Assembly: GCA_002343335.1 (NCBI GenBank)
Contig: DDSI01000254.1
Location: 1 to 7,394, forward strand
Direction: 5' to 3'
From: Bacteriovoracaceae bacterium UBA2394
GTDB lineage: Bacteria > Bdellovibrionota > UBA2394
DNA: 7,394 nt
Positions 1 to 5,557 of the stretch are shown piece after piece. Position 1 is the first letter of the stretch; every line of letters begins with the position of its first letter. The notes beneath the pieces were generated by a model that was not told the DNA's origin, ran no database searches, and saw only the letters and a list, made by a program, of their open reading frames with translations. The translations under genes and the position numbers were made by a program.

Positions 1-1154
1 ATCTTCTCAACTAGCGTGGTCCGATTCAGGCGCAGGAGCTGGGCCGCCTTGTTCTTATTCCAACGCGTTTGCTCGAGAGCTTTCATGATGAGGTCATTTT
101 CAAAATCAGCCACCAATTCATCAAATGGAATTCCACTCTCCGGTATGCCCTCCGTAAGCCAACCAGACCAAGGAGTTCCGACGCCTTGCGCCGGGCGCGC
201 CTGACGAATCTTGGAAGGGATATCCTCTAGAGATATTCGCCCTTCACCCTTTAGGATGCACATCCGCTGACAAATGTTCTCAAGCTCCCGCACATTGCCA
301 GGCCAGTTGTAACGCACCAAGGTTTCAAGAGCCTCCTCTGTGGGACCCTCAACCGCATAGCCCTTCTTCACATTAAATTGGTGAATGAAGTGACTAATAA
401 GAAGTGGGATATCCTCTCGCCGCTCTCTGAGCGCGGGGAGGGAAATAGGAATGACATTGAGACGATAAAAGAGATCTTCTCGGAAATTTCCGCGAGCTAC
501 CTCGAGTTCCAAATCATTATTGGTAGCAGCGATCACCCGACAATCCGATTTCATAGTCTTATTGCCACCCACGGGCTCAAACTCTCTCTGTTGGAGCGCC
601 CTTAGTATTTTTACCTGCAGGCTTGCCGGCATCGTTCCAATTTCATCCAAAAAGAGCGTACCCTGATGAGCCAATGTGAAGCGCCCCACGCGTGAGGCAT
701 GCGCTCCCGTGAAGGATCCTTTCACGTGACCAAAAAGCTCGCTCTCCAAAAGTTCCGAAGGAATGGCCCCACAATTGACGGGCACAAAGGGCTTTGATCG
801 TCGATTGGACTGATTGTGAAGAGCTCGAGCAACGAGCTCTTTTCCCGTTCCGCTCTCTCCTAAGATGAGGACGGTAGAATCCGTATTGGCGACCTTACGA
901 ATAAGTTCGAATACTGCTCGAAGCATGCGGGAATTGCCCACAAAGGCTGGCTCATCCGACGGTGTGGCATGCACGAAATTTCCCATGCGTCCTTCTTGAT
1001 ACTGAGCATTTTCTTGTGCCGAATTCATGGCGCCTTCTAAGGCCTCCTTGGACCAACCGGCCGAAGAAGAAGCGGTGGTAGTCGAATTAGTGGTGGATGT
1101 CTCAGAATGCGGTGTCGCCGCCTCACTAGAATCAGAAATACCCGGTTTATTCAT
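1..1154 (-). CDS. Sigma-54-dependent transcriptional activator without receiver domain (C-terminus cut by window edge)
   Basis: 384 codons are readable from ATG at 1154, then the frame runs off the left edge inside the Fis-type helix-turn-helix, so only a few residues are missing. Seen: residues 1-65 are a Ser/Thr/Ala-rich segment with no receiver, PAS or GAF fold; then the AAA+ core with Walker A GESGTGKE (99-106), the sigma-54 contact loop GSFTGA (146-151, variant of GAFTGA), Walker B LFLDEI (167-172), arginine-finger region REDLFYRLN (225-233) and sensor [10 protein letters not shown] (284-291). The DNA-binding helix-turn-helix begins near 364 ([15 protein letters not shown]). Family knowledge: such proteins hydrolyse ATP to open sigma-54 RNA polymerase promoters from upstream enhancer sites. 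Start choice: GGGGAGG lies 4 nt upstream; the ATG at 1158 only gives a three-codon frame. It is divergent from the kinase/cyclase operon. The target genes are unknown. The lack of a sensory domain suggests control by abundance or by a partner protein (inference). Confidence 0.95.
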   Translation of the reverse strand, partial: MNKPGISDSSEAATPHSETSTTNSTTTASSSAGWSKEALEGAMNSAQENAQYQEGRMGNFVHATPSDEPAFVGNSRMLRAVFELIRKVANTDSTVLILGESGTGKELVARALHNQSNRRSKPFVPVNCGAIPSELLESELFGHVKGSFTGAHASRVGRFTLAHQGTLFLDEIGTMPASLQVKILRALQQREFEPVGGNKTMKSDCRVIAATNNDLELEVARGNFREDLFYRLNVIPISLPALRERREDIPLLISHFIHQFNVKKGYAVEGPTEEALETLVRYNWPGNVRELENICQRMCILKGEGRISLEDIPSKIRQARPAQGVGTPWSGWLTEGIPESGIPFDELVADFENDLIMKALEQTRWNKNKAAQLLRLNRTTLVEK

Positions 1155-1219
1155 TCATCCTCCCCGTTCATCGCTTCGAATAACCACTTAGACGAAAATG
1201 AGAACTCATTGCGAGCTCT

Positions 1220-1299
1220 CCACAGTCAAAACCCTGACATCCTAAAGGTAACAGAACTTTGACAGGTTCCAAAGGGGGCTGAAAAATTTTTGACTGTGG
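1220..1299. repeat. 12-bp perfect inverted repeat in the divergent promoter region
   Basis: CCACAGTCAAAA at 1220-1231 is the exact reverse complement of TTTTGACTGTGG at 1288-1299, with 56 nt between the arms. Each arm contains TTGACT pointing outward into one of the two divergent genes. The arms could be paired operator half-sites or -35-like elements of two related promoters. The match is directly visible; the function is inference. Confidence 0.6.
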
Positions 1300-1372
1300 G
1301 CCTCTGGTCGTTGCGCTATACTGTGGCGTCATAGCCCGCAGAAGAGCCTTATAAAGGGAGATCGTGGCCGTT

Positions 1373-1401
1373 TTGACAGCTTAACTGAGCAAGACTATTA
1401 T
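1373..1401 (+). promoter_or_regulatory. Sigma-70-type promoter for the kinase/cyclase operon
   Basis: TTGACA (1373-1378) matches the -35 consensus completely, and TATTAT (1396-1401) matches the -10 consensus at 5 of 6 positions, with the ideal 17-nt spacer. The predicted transcript start is near 1408, giving a leader of about 40 nt before the chosen ATG at 1448. It is the best promoter match I found in the intergenic sequence. Confidence 0.7.
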
Positions 1402-1433
1402 CCATCGCTTCTAGGCCTTAAAGTCTATGTTGC

Positions 1434-1439
1434 GAGGGG
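1434..1439 (+). promoter_or_regulatory. Ribosome-binding site that decides the kinase start
   Basis: GAGGGG lies 8 nt upstream of ATG at 1448. The in-frame ATG at 1427 lies upstream of this site and has no comparable purine-rich element in front of it, so 1448 is the better start. Confidence 0.65.
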
Positions 1440-1447
1440 ACAAAAAG

Positions 1448-2344
1448 ATGACGCAAACAAAACCCGAAAGTCGCCGAGATAAAGAAGGAATAAAGAAAAA
1501 AGTCAGTCGTCAAACTGAACTTCCTCTCGTTCGACACTCGCAAGCCACCTCCGTTTCTGAGCGGACCTCTCGCTCGAAGATTATTTTTCAACTCAAATCC
1601 GAATTGAATCGCCTGCAACAGCGTGACCGAGAGTGGAAATTGATGTTCAACATGCTCTCGCACGATTTGAAAGAACCTTTGCTCACGCTCGAAGGCTTCA
1701 CGAAATTATTAGATGCGAGCGGTATCGAGAATCGAGATCAAAAGCGCTATTTAAAAATCATTCGAGAATCGGTGAGCTCGTTGCATCTTTTGGTAGGTTC
1801 GTTGCAAAGCATTTCCCGTTTGTATCAAGAGCCTGCCGAGATGACTCAAATTCATCTCTACGACATTTTGAATAATGTGATCGTAAGTTTGGCGGAACAG
1901 ATTCATCGCACCAAAGGCAAAATCGTTTTGCCTGCAAAAGACGTGATGTTTCGGGGCGATCCGGTTCGGCTCTATCAGATCTTTTTAAATCTGATTTCGA
2001 ATTCTTTGAAGTATCACCGAAAGAGCGTGGATCCTCAGATTACAATTTCTTATCGGAAGGATTCCAAGTTCCATCGCATTTCTATTAAGGACAATGGCGT
2101 AGGAATCGACCAGGAAGACCTCAAAAAGCTATTCGTACCTTTTACTCGACTTGAAGACGTTCCCACGGATGGAATGGGAATAGGCCTATCGATTGTCAAA
2201 CGAATCGCTGAATCGTTTGGAGGTCGCGTATTGGTTCGCAGTCAACACAACACAGGAACGACATTCACGGTTTGCTTGCCGCGGAACATGAGCGCGCGGA
2301 ACATGAACACGAAGGAGCGACATCTTGCGAATACTCGTCATTGA
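1448..2344 (+). CDS. Soluble histidine kinase without a recognisable sensor domain
   Basis: A 298-residue protein (305 if ATG 1427 is used). Seen: residues 1-45 are polar, strongly basic and probably disordered; then a short coiled coil leads into the dimerisation and phosphoacceptor helix LSHDLKEPL with predicted phospho-His72. The HATPase domain has the N box (FLNLISNSLKY, about 179-189), G1 box DNGVGID (215-221), F box LFVPF and G2 box GMGIGLSIV (242-250). No transmembrane segment, signal peptide, PAS, GAF or HAMP domain is visible, so it acts in the cytoplasm and probably senses through a partner or the short N-terminus. Family knowledge: it autophosphorylates on His and passes phosphate to an Asp of a response regulator. 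The gene downstream overlaps it by 20 nt and encodes a receiver domain, making it the likely partner. The tail after the catalytic domain carries a short repeat (RNMSA/RNMNT). Confidence 0.93.
   Translation: MTQTKPESRRDKEGIKKKVSRQTELPLVRHSQATSVSERTSRSKIIFQLKSELNRLQQRDREWKLMFNMLSHDLKEPLLTLEGFTKLLDASGIENRDQKRYLKIIRESVSSLHLLVGSLQSISRLYQEPAEMTQIHLYDILNNVIVSLAEQIHRTKGKIVLPAKDVMFRGDPVRLYQIFLNLISNSLKYHRKSVDPQITISYRKDSKFHRISIKDNGVGIDQEDLKKLFVPFTRLEDVPTDGMGIGLSIVKRIAESFGGRVLVRSQHNTGTTFTVCLPRNMSARNMNTKERHLANTRH
2281..2306 (+). repeat. Short direct repeat at the 3' end of the kinase gene
   Basis: GCGGAACATGA occurs at 2281-2291 and again at 2296-2306, a 15-nt period that keeps the frame and repeats the residues RNM. 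It lies just beyond the catalytic domain and just before the ribosome-binding site of the next gene, and could be a small tandem duplication. Confidence 0.6.
2311..2317 (+). promoter_or_regulatory. Ribosome-binding site for the TTG start of the diguanylate cyclase
   Basis: GAAGGAG sits inside the last codons of the kinase gene and 7 nt before TTG at 2325. Strength and spacing are near ideal, which supports the non-ATG start and points to translational coupling. Confidence 0.75.
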
Positions 2345-3302
2345 TGACAATGCTCACCACTCGGAGCTCGCCGCGCGACGCCTCATGCAAGAGGGCTGGG
2401 AAGTCTTTGCGTCCGACAAGCCCGACGTCGATTCCAGCTGGAAGGATTATGATTTTATTTTACTCGACTACAGCATGCCGAAGCGCACCGGCCTCGATGT
2501 GTTGAAAGCGCTGAAAGAGCAGGATGTAAATGTGCCTGTGATTTTTCTCACCGGTCATGGCAATGAAATCATCGCCAGTGAAGCCATCAAGCAAGGCGCA
2601 TTCGACTACGTGGTGAAAGACACGCAGCTCCTTTATTTAGAGCGCCTTCCGAATGTGCTTCGCGAGGCGAAGTCGAAATACGAACTGATCGAGACCAATC
2701 GATTTTTGATCCAGGAGCTTCGTCGCGCCAATGAGCGGCTGCAAACCGAGAGTTACACCGACGAGATGACCGGCATTCACAATTATCGATTCATGCGCCG
2801 GCAGATCGAAGTCGAAATCCAGCGCGCCATTCGCTACGAAAAACCAATGTCGCTCTGCTTGATCGACATCGACCATTTTAAAGATATCAACGATCGCTTC
2901 GGCCATCCCGCCGGAGACTTGGTGTTGAAAGAACTCGCGCGCATCTTGAAAGATGCCACCCGAACGGTGGATTACGTGGGACGCTACGCGGGCGATGAAT
3001 TCTTGATTTTATTTCCGAATACTGAACTCGGCGCTGCCGTCCGACTCGCTGAGCGGATTCGCAGCATGGTGGCCGATCATCCCTTCGTTTCGGAAGGCCA
3101 AACCATCCATGTTTCTCTCTGTGTGGGAGTGACGGATTTCGATCCTAAGAAACGCAACACCAGCGAGTCGCTGATTGTTGCCGCCGATAAGTGCCTCTAT
3201 CAGGCCAAAAAAGATGGCCGAAATCGAGTGCACTCAAAGTTGCGTCTTATCTCTTCTGAATCAAACAAACGCGATGCCGCTGCGTCCGCGCAGCAGGCTT
3301 GA
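2325..3302 (+). CDS. REC-GGDEF response regulator, predicted diguanylate cyclase (AGDEF active site)
   Basis: 325 residues, starting at TTG. Seen: receiver domain at 1-115 with acidic pair D7/D8, phosphoacceptor D48 (LLDYSMP), T76 and K98 all in place. A probable helical, coiled-coil linker (116-142) leads to a GGDEF domain (143-305) with DEMTG, metal-ligand D181 in LIDIDHFKDIND, and active-site loop Y-AGDEF (222-226). The first Gly of GGDEF is Ala. An intact allosteric I-site RTVD (213-216) lies exactly five residues before the loop. Family knowledge: phosphorylated REC-GGDEF proteins dimerise and make c-di-GMP from two GTP, and AGDEF proteins can be active (VCA0965 of Vibrio cholerae, from memory). 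It overlaps the kinase gene by 20 nt, so the two are co-translated and probably form a cognate pair. The protein ends with an Ala/Gln-rich tail. It would control motility, adhesion or developmental choices through c-di-GMP (inference). Confidence 0.95.
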   Translation: MRILVIDDNAHHSELAARRLMQEGWEVFASDKPDVDSSWKDYDFILLDYSMPKRTGLDVLKALKEQDVNVPVIFLTGHGNEIIASEAIKQGAFDYVVKDTQLLYLERLPNVLREAKSKYELIETNRFLIQELRRANERLQTESYTDEMTGIHNYRFMRRQIEVEIQRAIRYEKPMSLCLIDIDHFKDINDRFGHPAGDLVLKELARILKDATRTVDYVGRYAGDEFLILFPNTELGAAVRLAERIRSMVADHPFVSEGQTIHVSLCVGVTDFDPKKRNTSESLIVAADKCLYQAKKDGRNRVHSKLRLISSESNKRDAAASAQQA

Positions 3303-3314
3303 TCTGTAAATATT

Positions 3315-4505
3315 CTAAAGAAGATTATAAATCGGATAGACAGCACTTCGATGAGAAATAATGCGCGATGTGGATTCAAAAGAAATGAAAATAACCTTCG
3401 ATTTAGGATAGCTCTTCAAAAAGCTGATTGAACTTTTTGATTCCGAAGCATTCGGCAGTTCTCCGTCGATCGGAACAAGTCCCATCGTTCCAATCGAAGA
3501 CTCTACAGCCAACGGTACGAGTGCGCCTCCCGCGGTTTCATACCTAAAAAATTTAGCTCCGAGCTCCGACCTATATGCGTACTGACCACGCAAGACCGCA
3601 TATAAAATCTCGGGTCCGCGCGATCGCCAGTGTTGATAATCTTGGTGAAGAAAGAAAGCCTCACCAATGTCTTCAAAGAAAACACAGTCTTTTCGCCTCC
3701 CCCCCCGAGTGGCTATTTTTCGGATTAAGAACATAGCTTCAAATGCAGGCAGCATTTTCCGCAATGTGGGAGTTGAAATTCGAGAAATTCGACTTAACTG
3801 CACAAGGTTAAGAATTTGTCCCTGAGCTTTCGCTAGCTCTACAAGCAATCGCCGTAGTGAAGACAGTGAAACAGAGGTTTGAATGAGCAGTCTCAGATCT
3901 CTTTCCAAAAGAGTCTCAATCTGAGTTTCGAATTTTTGGTGGAGAATGGAATGATCACGAACCGCAAACATCCCTGGCAACCCCCCGTGTCGAATATACT
4001 GCAGGAGCGTCTTTTCATTGGCCCACGAAACCCTTTTAAACTCTGGAAATGTTTTTGATCTTTGAATTTGAAGAAGTGAATCGTTGAGAGGAATTTGGTG
4101 AATTTCAGAATGATCCATGGGGATCAACTCTGCCGCAACATAACGGCCAGTCATAGATTCTCGAATGGCTTTACGACTTGAAAATCGAACCGATCCCGTC
4201 AAAAGAAACTGACCCGGCTTAGGATTTCGCCTGACCCAGTCCTTGAGCGTAGGAAAAAGTTCTGGAGCCAATTGACACTCGTCTATGATGAGCCTCGAAC
4301 TCATGTTCTGCTTGATAAAGCCCTCGGGATCCTCACGGGCCAGTCGAAGAGTTTGGGGTAAATCCAAAGTGAGGTACTGACCTTGGAATTGCTGCGCCAG
4401 AGTGGTCTTCCCCACTTGACGATGGCCAAAAATGGCGACGATGGGGCTATAGGACAGCAGTTTTTTTACAATTGGGAAAAGGTGGCGCTTCCTTAAATGA
4501 GGCAT
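3315..4505 (-). CDS. AAA ATPase of the AAA_14/DUF4143 family
   Basis: 396 residues. Seen: Walker A GHRQVGKT (27-34), Walker B LIIDE (72-76) followed by CQLAPELFPTLKDWV, and the sensor-like QFLLTGS (99-105), the layout of AAA_14 ATPases. The middle (about 195-265, LLERDL through FLIRKIA) matches the DUF4143 helical region. The C-terminus looks degenerate: the EVDF and EVK-like motifs often seen in the family's nuclease-like tail are not evident. Family knowledge: these are widespread accessory ATPases of poorly known function, often variable between strains. The start is fixed by an in-frame TGA at 4521-4523 and lacks a Shine-Dalgarno sequence; a weak promoter places transcription start at the ATG. 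The gene converges on the cyclase gene with a 12-nt gap and no clear terminator. A G8 tract (3699-3706 on the plus strand) encodes part of RGGR (267-270) and could shift frame. No partner gene is adjacent, so it is probably a single-gene insertion (inference). Confidence 0.9.
   Translation of the reverse strand: MPHLRKRHLFPIVKKLLSYSPIVAIFGHRQVGKTTLAQQFQGQYLTLDLPQTLRLAREDPEGFIKQNMSSRLIIDECQLAPELFPTLKDWVRRNPKPGQFLLTGSVRFSSRKAIRESMTGRYVAAELIPMDHSEIHQIPLNDSLLQIQRSKTFPEFKRVSWANEKTLLQYIRHGGLPGMFAVRDHSILHQKFETQIETLLERDLRLLIQTSVSLSSLRRLLVELAKAQGQILNLVQLSRISRISTPTLRKMLPAFEAMFLIRKIATRGGRRKDCVFFEDIGEAFFLHQDYQHWRSRGPEILYAVLRGQYAYRSELGAKFFRYETAGGALVPLAVESSIGTMGLVPIDGELPNASESKSSISFLKSYPKSKVIFISFESTSRIISHRSAVYPIYNLL
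3699..3706 (-). repeat. G8 homopolymer inside the AAA ATPase gene
   Basis: Eight consecutive C on the plus strand (G8 on the coding strand) encode part of Arg-Gly-Gly-Arg near residue 268. Gain or loss of one base would truncate or alter the last third of the protein. It is the longest G/C run noticed in the window. Slippage is a known behaviour of such tracts, but variation here is not shown. Confidence 0.6.
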
Positions 4506-4511
4506 AGCTGC

Positions 4512-4550
4512 AGTGTAAATTCATTCTCATAAAATGGAAATGGGGGTTTC
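4512..4550 (-). promoter_or_regulatory. Weak candidate promoter for the AAA ATPase gene, implying a leaderless mRNA
   Basis: On the minus strand TTTCCA (4550-4545) and TACACT (4517-4512) are separated by 17 nt in this arrangement; each matches 4 of 6 consensus bases. Six bases separate the -10 box from the ATG at 4505, so transcription would begin at or next to the start codon. This agrees with the missing ribosome-binding site. The box matches are weak, so this is tentative. Confidence 0.3.
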
Positions 4551-4559
4551 CATAAAATG
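4528..4559. repeat. Hairpin flanked by 9-bp direct repeats upstream of the AAA ATPase gene
   Basis: CATAAAATG occurs at 4528-4536 and 4551-4559, a 23-nt offset close to two helical turns. Overlapping these, ATGGAAA (4534-4540) and TTTCCAT (4547-4553) form a perfect 7-bp inverted repeat around a six-base loop. It overlaps the candidate promoter and could be an operator. Function is inference. Confidence 0.5.
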
Positions 4560-4779
4560 ACAATTGATTTTTTTGCTTTTTTGCAGGGCTTTATTACCCA
4601 TTCAGCGAAAGTTAGGGGCAAAGCCACTCTTATTAACTCGATAAAACTGAGTCATTCCCCTCTCCAAAGGGCAAGAAAATTGCAAGAAATGGGGAACTTG
4701 GGGAGCGCGAGAATGTTATGGTAAGCATCGAAGAAATGATGCCCGAACAGACGAGCGTGCACGTCTTTCCAGAATCAAG

Positions 4780-4798
4780 CGCCATCCTAAGATCGGCG
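4780..4798 (-). terminator. Possible terminator hairpin after the bamA-skp-small protein operon
   Basis: About 27 nt past the stop of the small basic protein gene, the minus strand can fold CGCC-G-ATC / GAT-GGCG around a TTAG loop, a 7-bp stem with one bulged G. The following bases (CTTGATTCT) are only modestly T-rich, so it is not a textbook intrinsic terminator and may only be an mRNA-end structure. Confidence 0.3.
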
Positions 4799-4824
4799 AT
4801 CATTATTCGAGTGTCTAAATAAGC

Positions 4825-4938
4825 TTATTTCGCAGCTGCAGTGCCGCCCGTGCGCTTCTTTTTCAGTCGCGCTTTCAACTTCTTTTGGCTGCGGCGGTTA
4901 AGCATCTTACGACTTTTTCGATTATCTCCACGTCCCAT
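4825..4938 (-). CDS. Small highly basic protein (37 aa), coupled to skp; possibly ribosome-associated
   Basis: 37 residues, starting MGRGDNRKSRKML. Seen: roughly half of the residues from 7 to 30 are Lys or Arg, the middle QKKLKARLKKKR looks helical, and the tail is GGTAAAK. There is no signal peptide or membrane segment, so it should stay in the cytoplasm. Coding support: AAGGA at 4947-4951 stands 8 nt before the ATG, and the ATG begins 2 nt after the skp stop codon, so the ribosome-binding site lies in the end of skp and translation is probably coupled. The first residues MGRGD resemble the start of the small ribosomal protein bTHX (MGKGDRR in Thermus), and the Lys/Arg spacing recalls AURKAIP1/COX24-type mini ribosomal proteins such as bS22. 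Both comparisons are from memory and weak; the rest of bTHX is not matched. Alternatives are an RNA- or nucleic-acid-binding peptide of another kind. Confidence 0.75.
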   Translation of the reverse strand: MGRGDNRKSRKMLNRRSQKKLKARLKKKRTGGTAAAK

Positions 4939-4940
4939 AA

Positions 4941-5504
4941 TTATTTTCCTTTATGTCGGGTGTTGTATGTTTGAATAACTTTTTCGGTGAGGTCGGTAGA
5001 TTCCGAAGCGTAAAGCAACACGCCCGCGCCTCTCTCCAGAATCATCGAGTATCCACCTTTCTGGCCAAGCTCTTCGGTGATCACGCGCAACTTTTGAAGA
5101 ATTTCATTCGTGGCGCCCGATTCCTTTTCCATGATCTCTTTTTGGTTTTTTTCCATCAGCTTGGAATATTCTTCCAATTGAGTTCGGAAATCGGTTTCCA
5201 ACTTACGACCCTTTTCTAAAAGCTCGGGAGAAGCCATTTGAGGATTTCCTGCGGGAATCTTCTTTTGAAGATCGGCGATTTCCGTTTGAAGCTTATCCAG
5301 CTTTTGCTTTCGCTTTTCCAAATCAGTTTTCTTCGCTTCAAACTCTTTGGTGAGCTTAGCTTTTGCCGTTTTACCTTCATCCACACCATTCAGTGCGCGA
5401 TGAAAATCCACCACACCGAGCTTGAACTCAGCGGTGGCGGCCAATGTCGCCGTCGTAAAACCCAATGTTAAAACTAGAGTGAGATAAAATCCCATTCGCT
5501 TCAT
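4941..5504 (-). CDS. skp: Periplasmic chaperone Skp/OmpH family
   Basis: 187 residues. Seen: signal peptide MKRMGFYLTLVLTLGFTTA with likely signal-peptidase cleavage after A22 or A25; then the family start FKLGVVDFHRAL (27-38); a long charged coiled coil (about 44-135) with heptad-like Lys/Glu/Leu pattern, interrupted by a Pro/Gly segment near 83-93; and the C-terminal beta/helix closing GGYSMILERGAGVLLYA (150-166). Length is close to the family norm of about 160 residues for E. coli Skp. Family knowledge: Skp trimers hold unfolded outer-membrane proteins in the periplasm and deliver them to BamA. Start choice: GGAGGA at 5509-5514 stands 4 nt before ATG 5504; the in-frame ATG at 5522 lies upstream of that site and would spoil the signal peptide start. 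It lies 53 nt after bamA in the same direction, and lpxD, a frequent next gene, is replaced here by the 37-residue gene. Confidence 0.93.
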   Translation of the reverse strand: MKRMGFYLTLVLTLGFTTATLAATAEFKLGVVDFHRALNGVDEGKTAKAKLTKEFEAKKTDLEKRKQKLDKLQTEIADLQKKIPAGNPQMASPELLEKGRKLETDFRTQLEEYSKLMEKNQKEIMEKESGATNEILQKLRVITEELGQKGGYSMILERGAGVLLYASESTDLTEKVIQTYNTRHKGK

Positions 5505-5508
5505 GTGT

Positions 5509-5514
5509 TCCTCC
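5509..5514 (-). promoter_or_regulatory. Ribosome-binding site that decides the skp start
   Basis: GGAGGA on the minus strand is 4 nt from ATG at 5504, giving a protein that begins with a clean MKR signal peptide. It excludes the ATG at 5522, which would place this site inside the gene. Confidence 0.7.
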
Positions 5515-5557
5515 AAAATCAATAAATCTTGCCTATATCGATAACCGTCCGAGACTA

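Larger units (their letters stand above)
1155..1447. promoter_or_regulatory. Divergent intergenic regulatory region
   Basis: This 293-base gap separates the minus-strand sigma-54 activator from the plus-strand kinase operon, so promoters for both must lie here. It holds a strong rightward sigma-70-like promoter (1373-1401), a perfect 12-bp inverted repeat (1220-1231 and 1288-1299), and a weaker rightward pair TTGACT (1290-1295) / TATACT (1317-1322) whose 21-nt spacer is too long for a standard promoter. No convincing -10 box was found for the leftward gene, and no GG-N10-GC sigma-54 promoter on the rightward strand. No open reading frame here looks coding. Confidence 0.7.
4506..4824. other. 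Intergenic region between the AAA ATPase gene and the bamA-skp operon end
   Basis: About 320 bases without a convincing gene. The left part holds a small hairpin with flanking 9-bp direct repeats (4528-4559) and a T-rich stretch near 4567-4584 (T7-GC-T6-GC), just upstream of the leftward ATPase gene. The right part holds a weak hairpin (4780-4798) downstream of the envelope operon and an AGACG/CGTCT stem around 4750-4765. A 34-codon plus-strand frame at 4718-4822 has no family resemblance and no well-placed ribosome-binding site. The region is downstream of one leftward unit and upstream of another, so it should contain a terminator and a promoter. Confidence 0.6.

Noticed and set aside
1290..1322. 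TTGACT / TATACT as a second rightward promoter
   Set aside because: The spacer is 21 nt, well outside the usual 16-19, and a better promoter lies at 1373-1401.
1365..1380. TGGCCG...CAGC as a sigma-54 promoter
   Set aside because: The GG and GC elements are 11 nt apart instead of 10 and the -12 part does not read TTGC.
1427..1447. Upstream ATG that would add seven residues to the histidine kinase
   Set aside because: No ribosome-binding site precedes it, while GAGGGG stands at ideal distance before ATG 1448.
1418..1663. Minus-strand 81-codon frame opposite the kinase start
   Set aside because: It is antisense to the kinase N-terminus and to its promoter leader, with no motif of its own.
3279..3294. 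GCTGCG-TCCG-CGCAGC hairpin as terminator of the kinase/cyclase operon
   Set aside because: It lies inside the coding end of the cyclase and has no T run after it.
3503..3685. Minus-strand 60-codon frame within the ATPase gene
   Set aside because: It overlaps the ATPase in another frame and has no ribosome-binding site or family features.
4750..4765. AGACG/CGTCT stem as a strong terminator
   Set aside because: Only five base pairs with an eight-base loop and just three T after it on the plus strand.
4718..4822. 34-codon plus-strand open frame
   Set aside because: No well-placed ribosome-binding site, no recognisable features and antisense to the operon tail; length is expected by chance.
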